DNA of 11,151 nucleotides. Source: an uncultured Actinomycetes bacterium. GTDB taxonomy: Bacteria > Actinomycetota > Thermoleophilia > Gaiellales > F1-60-MAGs149. Positions 3,830 through 11,151 of the stretch are shown here, piece after piece. The notes beneath the pieces are model-generated. The model searched no databases. It was not told the origin of the DNA and saw only the letters and a program-made list of their open reading frames with translations. The translations under genes were made by a program, and so were the position numbers. Position 1 is the stretch's first letter. The number at the start of each line of letters is the position of its first letter. Where the stretch lies: contig CAINDT010000211.1 of the NCBI GenBank assembly GCA_903847495.1, positions 1 through 11,151 on the forward strand, written 5' to 3'.

Positions 3830-4935
3830 GTCAGCCGATTCGGCTCGAGCCAGGCGAGGTCCGTCGGAATCCCCAGACCCGGCCCCTCGGGCGGACGAAT
3901 CGTCCCGTCCTCGGCCGCGAAGATCGGCGCAGGCAGCAGCCAGTCGCGTCGATCGGGGCCCCACCCCGGCGGATCGAACGGCACCTCCACGAAGGGGCAG
4001 GTCGAGTACGCGAGCGCGACGTGGAGGTTGGTCAGGAAGCCCAACCCGTTGGTCCACGTGTGCGGCGTCCACTGGCGCCCCAGCAGCACGGCGAGATCCG
4101 CGAGCCGACGGGCACCCGTCACCCCGCCCGACAGCACCACGTCGGGCTGGATCACGTCCACCCCGCCCCGCACCAGCAGATCACGGGCCTCGTGCGACTG
4201 GCGCACCATCTCGCCGCCGGCGATGCGCAGCGCCGTCTTCGAGCGCAGCTCCGCGTACCCGGCGACGTCACCGGTCGGCAGCGGCTCCTCGAGCCAATAG
4301 ACCCCCATGCGCTCGAAGGCGCGTGCCGCCTGCACCGCCTCGGCCACATCCCAGCCGAGCCGGGTATCGCCGGGCATCCGCCAGCCGTAGTTGGCGTCGA
4401 CCATGATCTCCATGTCCGCACCGATCGCCGCGCGCACCTTCTCGACGACGATCGCCGACTGGCGCCAGTCGCTGATCGGCAGACGGAGCTTGACGGCCTT
4501 GAAGCCGGCCATGCGGAGGTGCATCGTGCGCTCCGCGCGCTCGTCCGGATCGATGACCTCGCCGGTCGAGGCGTACGCCAACAGGCTCTCATTGCGTCCG
4601 CCGAGAAAACGCCAGAGCGGCTCGCCGGCGGCGCGGGCCGCAAGATCGGCACACGCCGTCTCCGCGATCCACGGCCGCCCGCCGTGGAAGTCGACGGTCT
4701 CGCAGATGCGATGGATCACCTCGAGCCGACGCGGATCGAGTCCGAGCAGATGCCGCTCGAGCAGCTTGATGTCCGGCAGGTTGTCGCCGCCGCCGATGCC
4801 AACGGTGCCATCGTCGGCCGTCACGATCAGCACCTCGGCATCCTGATGCGAGCGCGGCGACGGATCCCACGACATCGTCACCGGCGCACCCCAGAGGCTG
4901 CGATAGCGACGAACTTCGAGCGAGGCGATCTTCAC
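3826..4935 (-). CDS. Mandelate racemase/muconate lactonizing enzyme-family protein (enolase superfamily)
   Basis: This 369-residue protein has an N-terminal capping domain and a TIM-barrel catalytic domain. Metal ligands appear as Asp180 (MVDANYGW), Glu216 or Glu217 (WLEEPL) and Glu242 (GGEMV). Asp265 (QPDVVLSGGVTG) and His292 (TPHTWTNG) form the His-Asp dyad of the mandelate racemase subgroup, and Glu317 matches its late acidic residue. The Lys-X-Lys motif reads Lys149-Leu-Arg151. Enzymes of this subgroup remove the proton alpha to a carboxylate, most often in acid-sugar dehydration. Arginine at the second position makes single-face chemistry such as dehydration more likely than racemisation (inference). 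The GTG at 4935 is chosen because VKIASLEVRRY matches the family's usual start; an ATG at 4980 would overlap the preceding gene. It is the last gene of the leftward operon. Substrate unknown. Confidence 0.9.
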   Translation of the reverse strand: MKIASLEVRRYRSLWGAPVTMSWDPSPRSHQDAEVLIVTADDGTVGIGGGDNLPDIKLLERHLLGLDPRRLEVIHRICETVDFHGGRPWIAETACADLAARAAGEPLWRFLGGRNESLLAYASTGEVIDPDERAERTMHLRMAGFKAVKLRLPISDWRQSAIVVEKVRAAIGADMEIMVDANYGWRMPGDTRLGWDVAEAVQAARAFERMGVYWLEEPLPTGDVAGYAELRSKTALRIAGGEMVRQSHEARDLLVRGGVDVIQPDVVLSGGVTGARRLADLAVLLGRQWTPHTWTNGLGFLTNLHVALAYSTCPFVEVPFDPPGWGPDRRDWLLPAPIFAAEDGTIRPPEGPGLGIPTDLAWLEPNRLT

Positions 4936-4945
4936 GCCGGGCAGT

Positions 4946-6055
4946 CTAACCGCGCAGGTCGAGCAGTACGCGACGCGCACTGCCCTGGCCCATCAGGGCG
5001 AAGGCCTCGTTGACATCGGCCAGCGGCAGGCGGTGGCTGATCAGCTTCTCGAGCGGCAGCCGCCCCTGACGATGCAACTCGAGGATCTGCGGGAAGACCT
5101 GCGGCGGGTAGGACGAGCCGTAGATCGACCCCAGCACGCGGCGCTCCATCCGCGGAATCGACAGCGCCGGCAGCGAGACGACGGCGTCGGCATGCGGAAT
5201 GCCGATCAAGACCGCCGCGCCGCGCGCCCGCGTGCTCAGAAACGCCGCCGTGGCCACCTCGGGACGCCCCGTGGCCTCGACGGCGCAGTCCACGCCGCTG
5301 CCGACGATGGCGCGCACCGCGTCGGCCGTCGACTCGGGATCGCCCTGCCACTGCACCGCGTGCGTTGCGCCGCAGTCGATCGCATCGGCGAGCTTCTGCT
5401 CGGACACATCGACCGCGATCACGCACTCGGCGCCCGCGGCGCGCGCGCCCATCACCGCCGACAGCCCCACGCCGCCGCAGCCGAGCACCGACACGCGGTC
5501 GCCGGGACGCACCTCGCCGGTGTTCCAGACCGCGCCGATCCCCGTGGTGACCGCACAGCCGACAATCGAGGCGACGTCAAGCGGCGCGTCGTCCGCGATC
5601 ACGACGCATGAGTCGTCGGGAACGACGCACGCGTCGGCAAACGTCGAGAGGAACGAGTAGTGGAAGACGGTCTCGCCATCCCGCGAGAGACGCGATGTGC
5701 TGTCCATCAGTCCGCCGGCACCCATCGCCGGCCAGGCGGCACCGCACATGTGGCGCAGCCCGCGGTTGCACTCCTCGCAGCTGCCGCACGCCGGTGCCCA
5801 CGAGAGCGCGACGTGCTGCCCGACCTGGAGCCGGGAGCCCGGACCGACGGCCTCGACCACGCCGGCGCCCTCATGACCGAGCACCGCCGGCATCGGCGTC
5901 GGCGCCTTACCGCTCATCGCGTTCTGATCGGAGTGGCAGACGCCGCTCCAGGCCAGGCGGATCAGCGCCTCGCGTGGGCCCGGCTCGGCCAGCTCGAGCT
6001 CCTGTACCTGCAGCGGCTCGTCGAACGCGGACAGCACAGCGGCGCGGATCTTCAT
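4946..6055 (-). CDS. Zinc-dependent alcohol dehydrogenase
   Basis: This 369-residue medium-chain dehydrogenase has catalytic zinc ligands Cys40, His61 (GHEG) and Cys167, and a structural zinc site Cys90, Cys93, Cys96 and Cys104. The nucleotide-binding motif GCGGVG is at 192-197. Asp216, at the end of the second strand of that fold, favours NAD over NADP. Four structural cysteines and overall length fit the class III-like group that includes formaldehyde/thiol-adduct and aryl or alkyl alcohol dehydrogenases. AAGGA lies 10 nt before the ATG at 6055. The frame extends to 6190, but that would run through the end of the ATPase gene. It sits 32 bp after the transporter ATPase gene and 10 bp before the enolase-superfamily gene, so it probably oxidises an alcohol in the same pathway. 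Confidence 0.92.
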   Translation of the reverse strand: MKIRAAVLSAFDEPLQVQELELAEPGPREALIRLAWSGVCHSDQNAMSGKAPTPMPAVLGHEGAGVVEAVGPGSRLQVGQHVALSWAPACGSCEECNRGLRHMCGAAWPAMGAGGLMDSTSRLSRDGETVFHYSFLSTFADACVVPDDSCVVIADDAPLDVASIVGCAVTTGIGAVWNTGEVRPGDRVSVLGCGGVGLSAVMGARAAGAECVIAVDVSEQKLADAIDCGATHAVQWQGDPESTADAVRAIVGSGVDCAVEATGRPEVATAAFLSTRARGAAVLIGIPHADAVVSLPALSIPRMERRVLGSIYGSSYPPQVFPQILELHRQGRLPLEKLISHRLPLADVNEAFALMGQGSARRVLLDLRG

Positions 6056-6087
6056 GCGATCGGGGTCCTTCGCGTACGGGAGAGGAT

Positions 6088-8109
6088 CTAGTCGGCGTGC
6101 TGCAGCGTGCGCAGCTCGTCGATCGGGATGTGGCAGCGCATCGCGTGACCCGGCTCGACCTCGACCAGCGGCGGCTCGGAGGCCTCGCACGTGCCCTTGA
6201 TCGCGCGCGGACAGCGGGTGTGGAACACGCAGCCCGTCGGCAGATCGATCGCCGACGGCAGCTCGCCCGTCAGGCGGATACGGTCCGGCGGATCACCATC
6301 GACGCTCGGCACGGCCGACAGCAGCGCCTCCGTGTACGGGTGGTGCGGGCCGTTGAAGACGACCTCCGCGGGTCCGAGCTCCATCAGACGACCGAGGTAC
6401 AGCACCGCGATGCGATCCGACAGGTAGCGCACCACGCCGAGATCGTGCGAGATGACGATGTAGCTGGCCTGCTCGTCGCGCTGGAGATCCCCGAGCAGGT
6501 TCAGGATCGCGGCCTGCACCGACACGTCGAGGGCGCTGGTCGGCTCGTCGCACACGACGATGCGCGGACCGCCGGCGAACGCACCCGCGATCGCCACGCG
6601 CTGCTTGAGGCCGCCCGAGAGCGCGCGCGGGCGCATGTCGAGGTGCCGCGGCGACAGCCGGACCTCCTCCGTCAGCGCGGACATGCGATCGTCGGCGTCC
6701 TTGCCGCGGATGCCGGCCAGCTTGTAGAGCGAGCGCTCGAGAATCGCGCGCACGGTCTTGGAGCGGTTGAGCGCAGAGTCCGGGTTCTGGAAGATGATCT
6801 GGATCGCGCGACGCGCGTCGGCCTTGCGTCCCGTCGTGAGGCCGGCCAGCTGCTCGCCGTCCAGTTCGATCACGGAACCCGGATCGGCGGCGTGAATGCC
6901 GAGGATCGCCTTGGCCAGCGTGGTCTTGCCGGAGCCGGACTCGCCAACCAGGCCGAGGGTCTCGCCGGCCCGCAGGTCGAGATCGACATCCACAAGCGCA
7001 CGGACCTCGTGATTGCCCTGCTTGAAGGTCTTGGAGACGTTCTCGAGGTGCAAGACGACGTCACCGACACCCGCACCGGCGATGGGCGCCTGCAGCGGCG
7101 CCTCGACGAGCGTGCCGACCTGACTCGTGTGGTGGCAGTACACGGTGCGGCCCTCGACGGGATGCGTGGCCGGCGGCACGTTCGTGCGGCACTCGTCGGT
7201 GGCGAGCGCGCAGCGATCTTGGAAGACACAGGCGGGCAACTCGGTGCCGATCAGCGGCAGCGAGCCGGGGATCGTGTCGAGCCGGCGCTCGGCCTTGTTG
7301 GCGCCGCGTCGCGGCAGGCAGCGCAGCAGGCCGACGGTGTACGGATGCTGCGGGTTATCGAAGACCTCCGAGGCGGGGCCCTCCTCCACGATCTTGCCCG
7401 CGTACATGACGCCGACGCGGTCGCAGATGCGGCGCACGACGCCGAGGTTGTGCGCGATCAGCAGCACCGCGGCACCCGTCTCCTGGCGGAGCATCGAGAC
7501 GAGGTCGAGGACCTCCGCTTCCACGGTGGCGTCGAGGCCGGTGGTCGGCTCGTCGAGGATCAGCAGCTGCGGATCGCAGGCCAGCGCCATCGCGATCACA
7601 ACGCGCTGCTGCATGCCGCCGGACAGCTGATACGGATAGCGGTCGAGGACGCGGTCGGCGTCGGCGATGCGCACGCGATTGAGTGCCTCGACGGACTTGA
7701 CCTTGGCCTCGTCGGCCGAGAAGCCGAGCACGGTGAAGGCCTCGGCGACCTGCTTGCCGACCTTGATCGTCGGATTCAGCGACTGGCCCGGATCCTGGTA
7801 GACCATCGAGATGCGGCTGGCGCGCAGATCGCGGAGCTCGCTGCTCGACAGCGCCAGCATGTCCTCGCCGGCAATCGTGATCGACCCGCTCGTGACGTGG
7901 CCGTTCTCGGGCAGGTAGCGCACTGCGGCGTACGCGGTCGTCGACTTGCCGCAGCCCGACTCGCCGACCAGACCGTAGGCCTCGCCCGGCTTGATCTCGA
8001 ACGTGACGCCGCGCAGGACGGGGCGCGGCACGCCGCGCACGTCGTAGGCGACGTGAAGATCGTCAAGCCGGAGGGCGGCGGTATCGGTGCGCGTCTCGGT
8101 GGCGCTCAC
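6088..8109 (-). CDS. Fused double ATPase of a peptide/nickel-type ABC importer (DppD-DppF-like)
   Basis: This 673-residue cytoplasmic subunit joins two ATPases that many bacteria encode separately. Domain 1 has Walker A GESGCGKST (49-57), Q-loop Gln105, signature LSGGMQQ (162-168), Walker B LLILDE (182-187) and switch His220. Domain 2 has Walker A GESGSGKTT (389-397), Gln441, LSGGLKQ (498-504), Walker B VVCDE and His555. Each half ends in the oligopeptide-importer extension with four cysteines (294, 300, 307, 325 and 627, 633, 641, 659); in related DppD proteins such cysteines hold an iron-sulphur cluster. The GTG at 8109 overlaps the upstream permease stop by four bases (GTGA), which supports translational coupling and sets the start. 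It powers uptake through the two permeases encoded upstream. Confidence 0.95.
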   Translation of the reverse strand: MSATETRTDTAALRLDDLHVAYDVRGVPRPVLRGVTFEIKPGEAYGLVGESGCGKSTTAYAAVRYLPENGHVTSGSITIAGEDMLALSSSELRDLRASRISMVYQDPGQSLNPTIKVGKQVAEAFTVLGFSADEAKVKSVEALNRVRIADADRVLDRYPYQLSGGMQQRVVIAMALACDPQLLILDEPTTGLDATVEAEVLDLVSMLRQETGAAVLLIAHNLGVVRRICDRVGVMYAGKIVEEGPASEVFDNPQHPYTVGLLRCLPRRGANKAERRLDTIPGSLPLIGTELPACVFQDRCALATDECRTNVPPATHPVEGRTVYCHHTSQVGTLVEAPLQAPIAGAGVGDVVLHLENVSKTFKQGNHEVRALVDVDLDLRAGETLGLVGESGSGKTTLAKAILGIHAADPGSVIELDGEQLAGLTTGRKADARRAIQIIFQNPDSALNRSKTVRAILERSLYKLAGIRGKDADDRMSALTEEVRLSPRHLDMRPRALSGGLKQRVAIAGAFAGGPRIVVCDEPTSALDVSVQAAILNLLGDLQRDEQASYIVISHDLGVVRYLSDRIAVLYLGRLMELGPAEVVFNGPHHPYTEALLSAVPSVDGDPPDRIRLTGELPSAIDLPTGCVFHTRCPRAIKGTCEASEPPLVEVEPGHAMRCHIPIDELRTLQHAD

Positions 8110-9038
8110 AGCTCCATCACCTCCTGCAGGCGATCGGCGATCAGGTTGACGGCGATCACAAGGCTGGCGATCGCGATCGCCGGGAAGACCGTGGTCCACC
8201 AGTAGCCGCCGATCACGAGGCGGTACTCCTGCGCGATCATCAGACCCCAGTCCGGGGTCGGCTCCTGGATGCCGACGCCGAGGAACGACAGGGTGGCGAT
8301 CGCGAAGATCGCGTAGCCGATGCGGACGGTGAACTCGACGATGATCGGGCTCGTCACGTTCGGCAGGATCTCGCGGGTCATGATGTAGAGGCCCGTCTCA
8401 CCGCGCAGCTTGGCGGCCTGCACGTAGTCGTTCTCGCGCTCCGACAGCACGGCGGCGCGCACGGTGCGCGCCACGATCGGCGTGAAGAGCAGACCGACGA
8501 CGATGATCACGGTGCCCGTGCTCGGCTCGACGCCCGGGATGATCGACCAGCTCGGCGCGGCCGACAGCGCAAGCAGGCCGACGAGCGTGAGCGGCAGCAC
8601 GAGGAAGGCCTCGATGATGCGGCCGAGGACGTCGTCGAGCACGCCACGGTAGAAGCCCATCAGGAGGCCGAGCAGCGAGCCGAACGCGACGCCGAGGACG
8701 GCGGCAAGCGGCGCGGCGATCAGCACGTCGCGGGCGCCGACCATGATGCGCGACAGCACGTCGCGACCGAGCTGGTCGGTGCCCAGGATGTGGCCGTCGA
8801 CGAGGGGGGCGGAGTGGCTCATGCCGTCGGGCGCGAGCGGGTCGTACGGCGAGATGGCCGTGCCGCCGATCGCGCAGATCAGCCAGATGCCGATGATCAC
8901 CATGCCGATGATCGCCGACGGGCTCTTGAAGAACAGGCGGATCTTCTCGTTGCGCGCCTTCTTCTTCTCCGAGGAGGACGCAAGCTTCTCGCCCGGCAGC
9001 GGCGGGACGGCGGGGATCTCGTCTTCGATAACGCCCAT
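8106..9038 (-). CDS. ABC transporter permease, DppC/OppC type
   Basis: This 310-residue inner-membrane subunit starts with a long charged cytoplasmic segment (1-35), then a first membrane helix (about 42-60) and an extracytoplasmic loop containing HILGTDQLGRDVLSR, typical of OppC/DppC proteins. Several further helices surround the EAA loop (about 203-233), which includes DYVQAAKLRGETG and couples to the ATPase. The ATG at 9038 shares one base with the TAA stop of the upstream permease (TAATG), a strong coupling signal that fixes the start although the frame stays open upstream. It pairs with the DppB-type permease to form the translocation channel. Confidence 0.95.
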   Translation of the reverse strand: MGVIEDEIPAVPPLPGEKLASSSEKKKARNEKIRLFFKSPSAIIGMVIIGIWLICAIGGTAISPYDPLAPDGMSHSAPLVDGHILGTDQLGRDVLSRIMVGARDVLIAAPLAAVLGVAFGSLLGLLMGFYRGVLDDVLGRIIEAFLVLPLTLVGLLALSAAPSWSIIPGVEPSTGTVIIVVGLLFTPIVARTVRAAVLSERENDYVQAAKLRGETGLYIMTREILPNVTSPIIVEFTVRIGYAIFAIATLSFLGVGIQEPTPDWGLMIAQEYRLVIGGYWWTTVFPAIAIASLVIAVNLIADRLQEVMEL

Positions 9039-9988
9039 TACTGGTCTCCCAGGCGCACGCGCGGGTTGAGGATCGAGATCAGGATGTCGCCGAGCAGCGT
9101 GGCGATCATGTAGACGACGCCGATCAGGAGCACGCCGGCCGACAGGACCGGCAGGTCCTTGCTGACGGCGGCGCGGACGAGCTCGCGGCCGAGGCCGTTG
9201 TAGTTGAAGATCAGCTCGACGGCGAGCAGGCCGCCGAACAGGTAGCCGGTCTGCGTGGCGACGACGGAGATCGTCGGCAGCAGCGCGTTGCGCAGCACGT
9301 GGCGGCGGATGACGACGCCGCGCGGCAGGCCCTTCATGAAGGCGGTGCGCGTGTAGTCGGCCTCCATGGCGGTGATCACGCCGGCGCGCGCCATGCGCGC
9401 GATGTAGCCGAAGTAGACGATCACGAGCGCGAAGACGGGCAGCGCGAGGCGCCAAAGCTGGTCGATCGGCCCGGACGGGTCGTTGGTGCTCGCGAGCGTC
9501 GGGAACCACGCCAGCTGCACGGCGAAGACCACGAGCAGGAAGGAGGCGGTGACGAACTCCGGCAGCGACGAGCCCGCGAGGCTGACGGTGACCATCACGC
9601 GGTCGAACAGCGACCCGCGTTTGAGCGCCGCCCAGACGCCGGCGAGGATCGCCAACGGGACCGTGAAGATGAGCGCCAGGAAGGCGAGCTTGGCGGAATT
9701 GAGGAAGGTGGTGCCGATCACGTGCGTGACCGATTCGCGCGTCTTGTACGACTCGCCGAGGTCGCCCTGCGCGTAGCGCTTCATCTGCTCGATGTACTGC
9801 TTGTAGAGCGGCTGATCCGTGCCCAGGCGCTTGTTCAGCTCGTCGACCGACTCCTGCGGCGCGAACGGGCCGAGAATCTGGCGGCCGACATCGCCGGGCA
9901 GCACGTTGGACAGCGCGAACACGATGATCGTCAGCAGGAGCAGCGTGACGATCGCGAGCGCGATGCGGCGGATCAGGAAGACGAGCAT
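9038..9988 (-). CDS. ABC transporter permease, DppB/OppB type
   Basis: This 316-residue inner-membrane subunit has a first membrane helix at about 9-29 followed by the NVLPGD motif seen in OppB/DppB. Then comes an extracytoplasmic segment with GTDQPLYKQYIEQM and GDLGESY, and later helices. The EAA loop (about 211-241) reads DYTRTAFMKGLPRG. The start at 9988 matches the family start MLVFLIRR. AAGGG lies about 14 nt upstream, which is rather distant. It is separated from the binding-protein gene by 88 bp containing a strong hairpin, so it is probably made in lower amounts than the binding protein. Confidence 0.95.
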   Translation of the reverse strand: MLVFLIRRIALAIVTLLLLTIIVFALSNVLPGDVGRQILGPFAPQESVDELNKRLGTDQPLYKQYIEQMKRYAQGDLGESYKTRESVTHVIGTTFLNSAKLAFLALIFTVPLAILAGVWAALKRGSLFDRVMVTVSLAGSSLPEFVTASFLLVVFAVQLAWFPTLASTNDPSGPIDQLWRLALPVFALVIVYFGYIARMARAGVITAMEADYTRTAFMKGLPRGVVIRRHVLRNALLPTISVVATQTGYLFGGLLAVELIFNYNGLGRELVRAAVSKDLPVLSAGVLLIGVVYMIATLLGDILISILNPRVRLGDQ

Positions 9989-10013
9989 GGTTTGACGGTG
10001 GACCCTTGAGGAG

Positions 10014-10069
10014 CGGAAAGGGCCGGGGCCCCGCCGCAGACGCGACGGTGACCCCGGCCCCGATTTCCG
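10014..10069 (-). terminator. Strong hairpin between binding-protein and permease genes
   Basis: CGGAAA plus GGGCCGGGG (10014-10028) pairs with CCCCGGCCC and TTTCCG (10052-10069), a 15-bp stem with a 3-nt bulge. The loop is 23 nt. In the leftward transcript it starts 7 nt after the binding-protein stop codon and has no U-run. It probably acts as a partial terminator or an RNA 3'-end stabiliser that lets the binding protein be made in excess, as is common in such operons. Confidence 0.7.
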
Positions 10070-10076
10070 TTCTGGA

Positions 10077-11151
10077 CTAGGCCTGCGACGTTCCCTCGAG
10101 GAACGCGAAGCCCATCGCCGTCGTCACGATGCCCTGGAACTTGTTGTTGAACGCGCCCAGGGTGTTGATCGTGTACGGGATGCCAACCGGGACGTTGTCC
10201 CAGAGGTTCTTCTGCACGACAGCGGCCGTCGACTTCTGGTCGTCGACCGACACGGCAGCGGACCACGCGGCGAACGCGTCGTCGAACGCCGAATCGGCGT
10301 ACTGCGACGAGTTCCACACGCCGTCCGTGGCGAGCGCGGCGTTGAGGTACACGTCCGGCGTACCACGATGGCCGTAGTCGACGATACCGGCATCCGACGC
10401 GCCGGAGCACGGCGGCTTGGCCGGCTCGGCCGGGCACCAGTACTTGCCGTAGAACGTGCCGTAGTCGGAGCCGACCAGCTTCACGTTGATGCCGGCCTGC
10501 TTCATGCCGTCAGCCGCGAGCACCGCCATGTTGGTCATGTCGATGGCCTTGATGTACGGCAGCTCGATGGTGAGGTCGGACGCGCCGGCCTCGGCCAGGA
10601 GCGCCTTGGCCTTCTCGATGTCCTGCGTGCGCTGCTCGACAGCGGCGCTGTCGAAGTACGGGTACAGATCGAAGATGACCTGATCGTTCGCGATCGTGCC
10701 GTGGCCACCGAGGGCCTTGTCGATCATCTTCTGGCGGTCCATCGTGTAGGCGATGGCCTGGCGGACCTTGGGATCCATCACGGCGCCCTTGTCGCAGCGC
10801 ATCCAGAGCTGGCGATGCGCGGCGGACTTGAGCTCGACGATGTTCATGTTCGGGTCGTTCAGGAGCACTGCGCCCTGATCGGCCGTGATCGTCGTGCAGC
10901 CGTCGGCCTCACCGGAGGAGACAGCGGCGACCTGCGCAGCCGTGTCCTCGATGAAGATGAACTCGACGGAGTCGAGCGGGGTCTTGCCGCCCCACCAGCT
11001 GTCGTTGCGGGTGTACGTGGCGCCCGTCTTAACGTCGAGCTTCTCGAGCTTCCACGGACCCGTGCCGCCCTTGCCCGGAGCAAGGTTGTCCTTGACGGTC
11101 CACGCGACCGGCGTGATCAGCGACTGCGTGTTGTCGGACGAGACCAGGTAC
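10077..11151 (-). CDS. Solute-binding protein of a peptide-type ABC importer (family 5), 5' end missing
   Basis: The frame is open from the window edge to the TAG at 10077, giving the C-terminal 357 residues; the signal sequence and first part lie outside. The family hallmark GGTGPWKLEKL appears near residues 28-38. After it come VEFIFIEDTAAQVAAVSSGE, VRQAIAYTMDRQKMI and a second lobe with TIELPYIK, all typical of SBP_bac_5 proteins. Family members bind peptides, sugars, opines, nickel complexes or other small solutes outside the membrane and deliver them to the permeases. A cysteine pair in a loop, CPAEPAKPPC, may form a disulphide. It is the first visible gene of the operon; its promoter is outside the window. 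The ligand cannot be inferred from this part. Confidence 0.93.
   Translation of the reverse strand, partial: YLVSSDNTQSLITPVAWTVKDNLAPGKGGTGPWKLEKLDVKTGATYTRNDSWWGGKTPLDSVEFIFIEDTAAQVAAVSSGEADGCTTITADQGAVLLNDPNMNIVELKSAAHRQLWMRCDKGAVMDPKVRQAIAYTMDRQKMIDKALGGHGTIANDQVIFDLYPYFDSAAVEQRTQDIEKAKALLAEAGASDLTIELPYIKAIDMTNMAVLAADGMKQAGINVKLVGSDYGTFYGKYWCPAEPAKPPCSGASDAGIVDYGHRGTPDVYLNAALATDGVWNSSQYADSAFDDAFAAWSAAVSVDDQKSTAAVVQKNLWDNVPVGIPYTINTLGAFNNKFQGIVTTAMGFAFLEGTSQA

Noticed and set aside
3817..5013. 398-residue rightward frame opposite the enolase-superfamily gene
   Set aside because: It is the antisense shadow of a gene with all catalytic residues present; it has no domain of its own.
5608..8205. 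865-residue rightward frame opposite the dehydrogenase and ATPase genes
   Set aside because: It is antisense to two genes with complete family motifs. It is low-complexity, Arg/Asp/Leu-rich sequence of the sort GC-rich codon bias produces.

Overview
The window is GC-rich, densely coding DNA with GTG starts, overlapping stop/start junctions and an operon-encoded peptide-type ABC importer. This fits a high-GC actinomycete. The secreted endonuclease/exonuclease/phosphatase (EEP) protein, with its TRNLYLGAD motif, recalls soil Thermoleophilia such as Solirubrobacterales, but that placement is a low-confidence inference. No rRNA, tRNA, CRISPR array, transposase or phage gene was found.

Left part (1-3829). 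A cluster of large hairpin repeats (26-280) ends 2 nt beyond the stop codon of a leftward Lrp/AsnC-family regulator gene (282-788). Divergent from the regulator is a short rightward gene for a 42-residue basic peptide (900-1028). An array of 79-bp inverted-repeat elements (1122-1528) follows and touches the start codon of a secreted, probably membrane-anchored EEP-family hydrolase (1530-3014). Next comes a second short gene, for a 48-residue peptide (3139-3285), and then a Nudix hydrolase (3383-3829).

The two short genes look like copies of one module. Each has the same 16-bp operator-like sequence, then 10 bp, a -35 box, an 18-bp spacer and a -10 box, with a second ACCGAATAT-like site exactly 31 bp after the first. 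The coding regions differ, but both peptides end in Arg-X-Lys-Arg-Val. A shared 20-nt stretch begins the pyrimidine-rich 3' untranslated region, and a terminator-like hairpin follows. One operator copy lies directly before the regulator gene, so the Lrp-like protein is the obvious candidate controller of itself and of both short genes. This module is the best candidate here for an undescribed system.

Right part (3826-11151). A leftward operon reads, in transcription order: a peptide-type solute-binding protein (5' end outside the window), two permeases, a double ATPase, a Zn-dependent alcohol dehydrogenase and an enolase-superfamily enzyme of the mandelate racemase type. Junctions are tight (1-bp and 4-bp overlaps, 32-bp and 10-bp gaps), apart from an 88-bp gap with a strong hairpin after the binding-protein gene. 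The set suggests import of a small organic compound, perhaps a sugar acid, glycoside or peptide-like molecule, followed by its oxidation and dehydration or racemisation. The Nudix gene and this operon converge and overlap by three bases at their stop codons.
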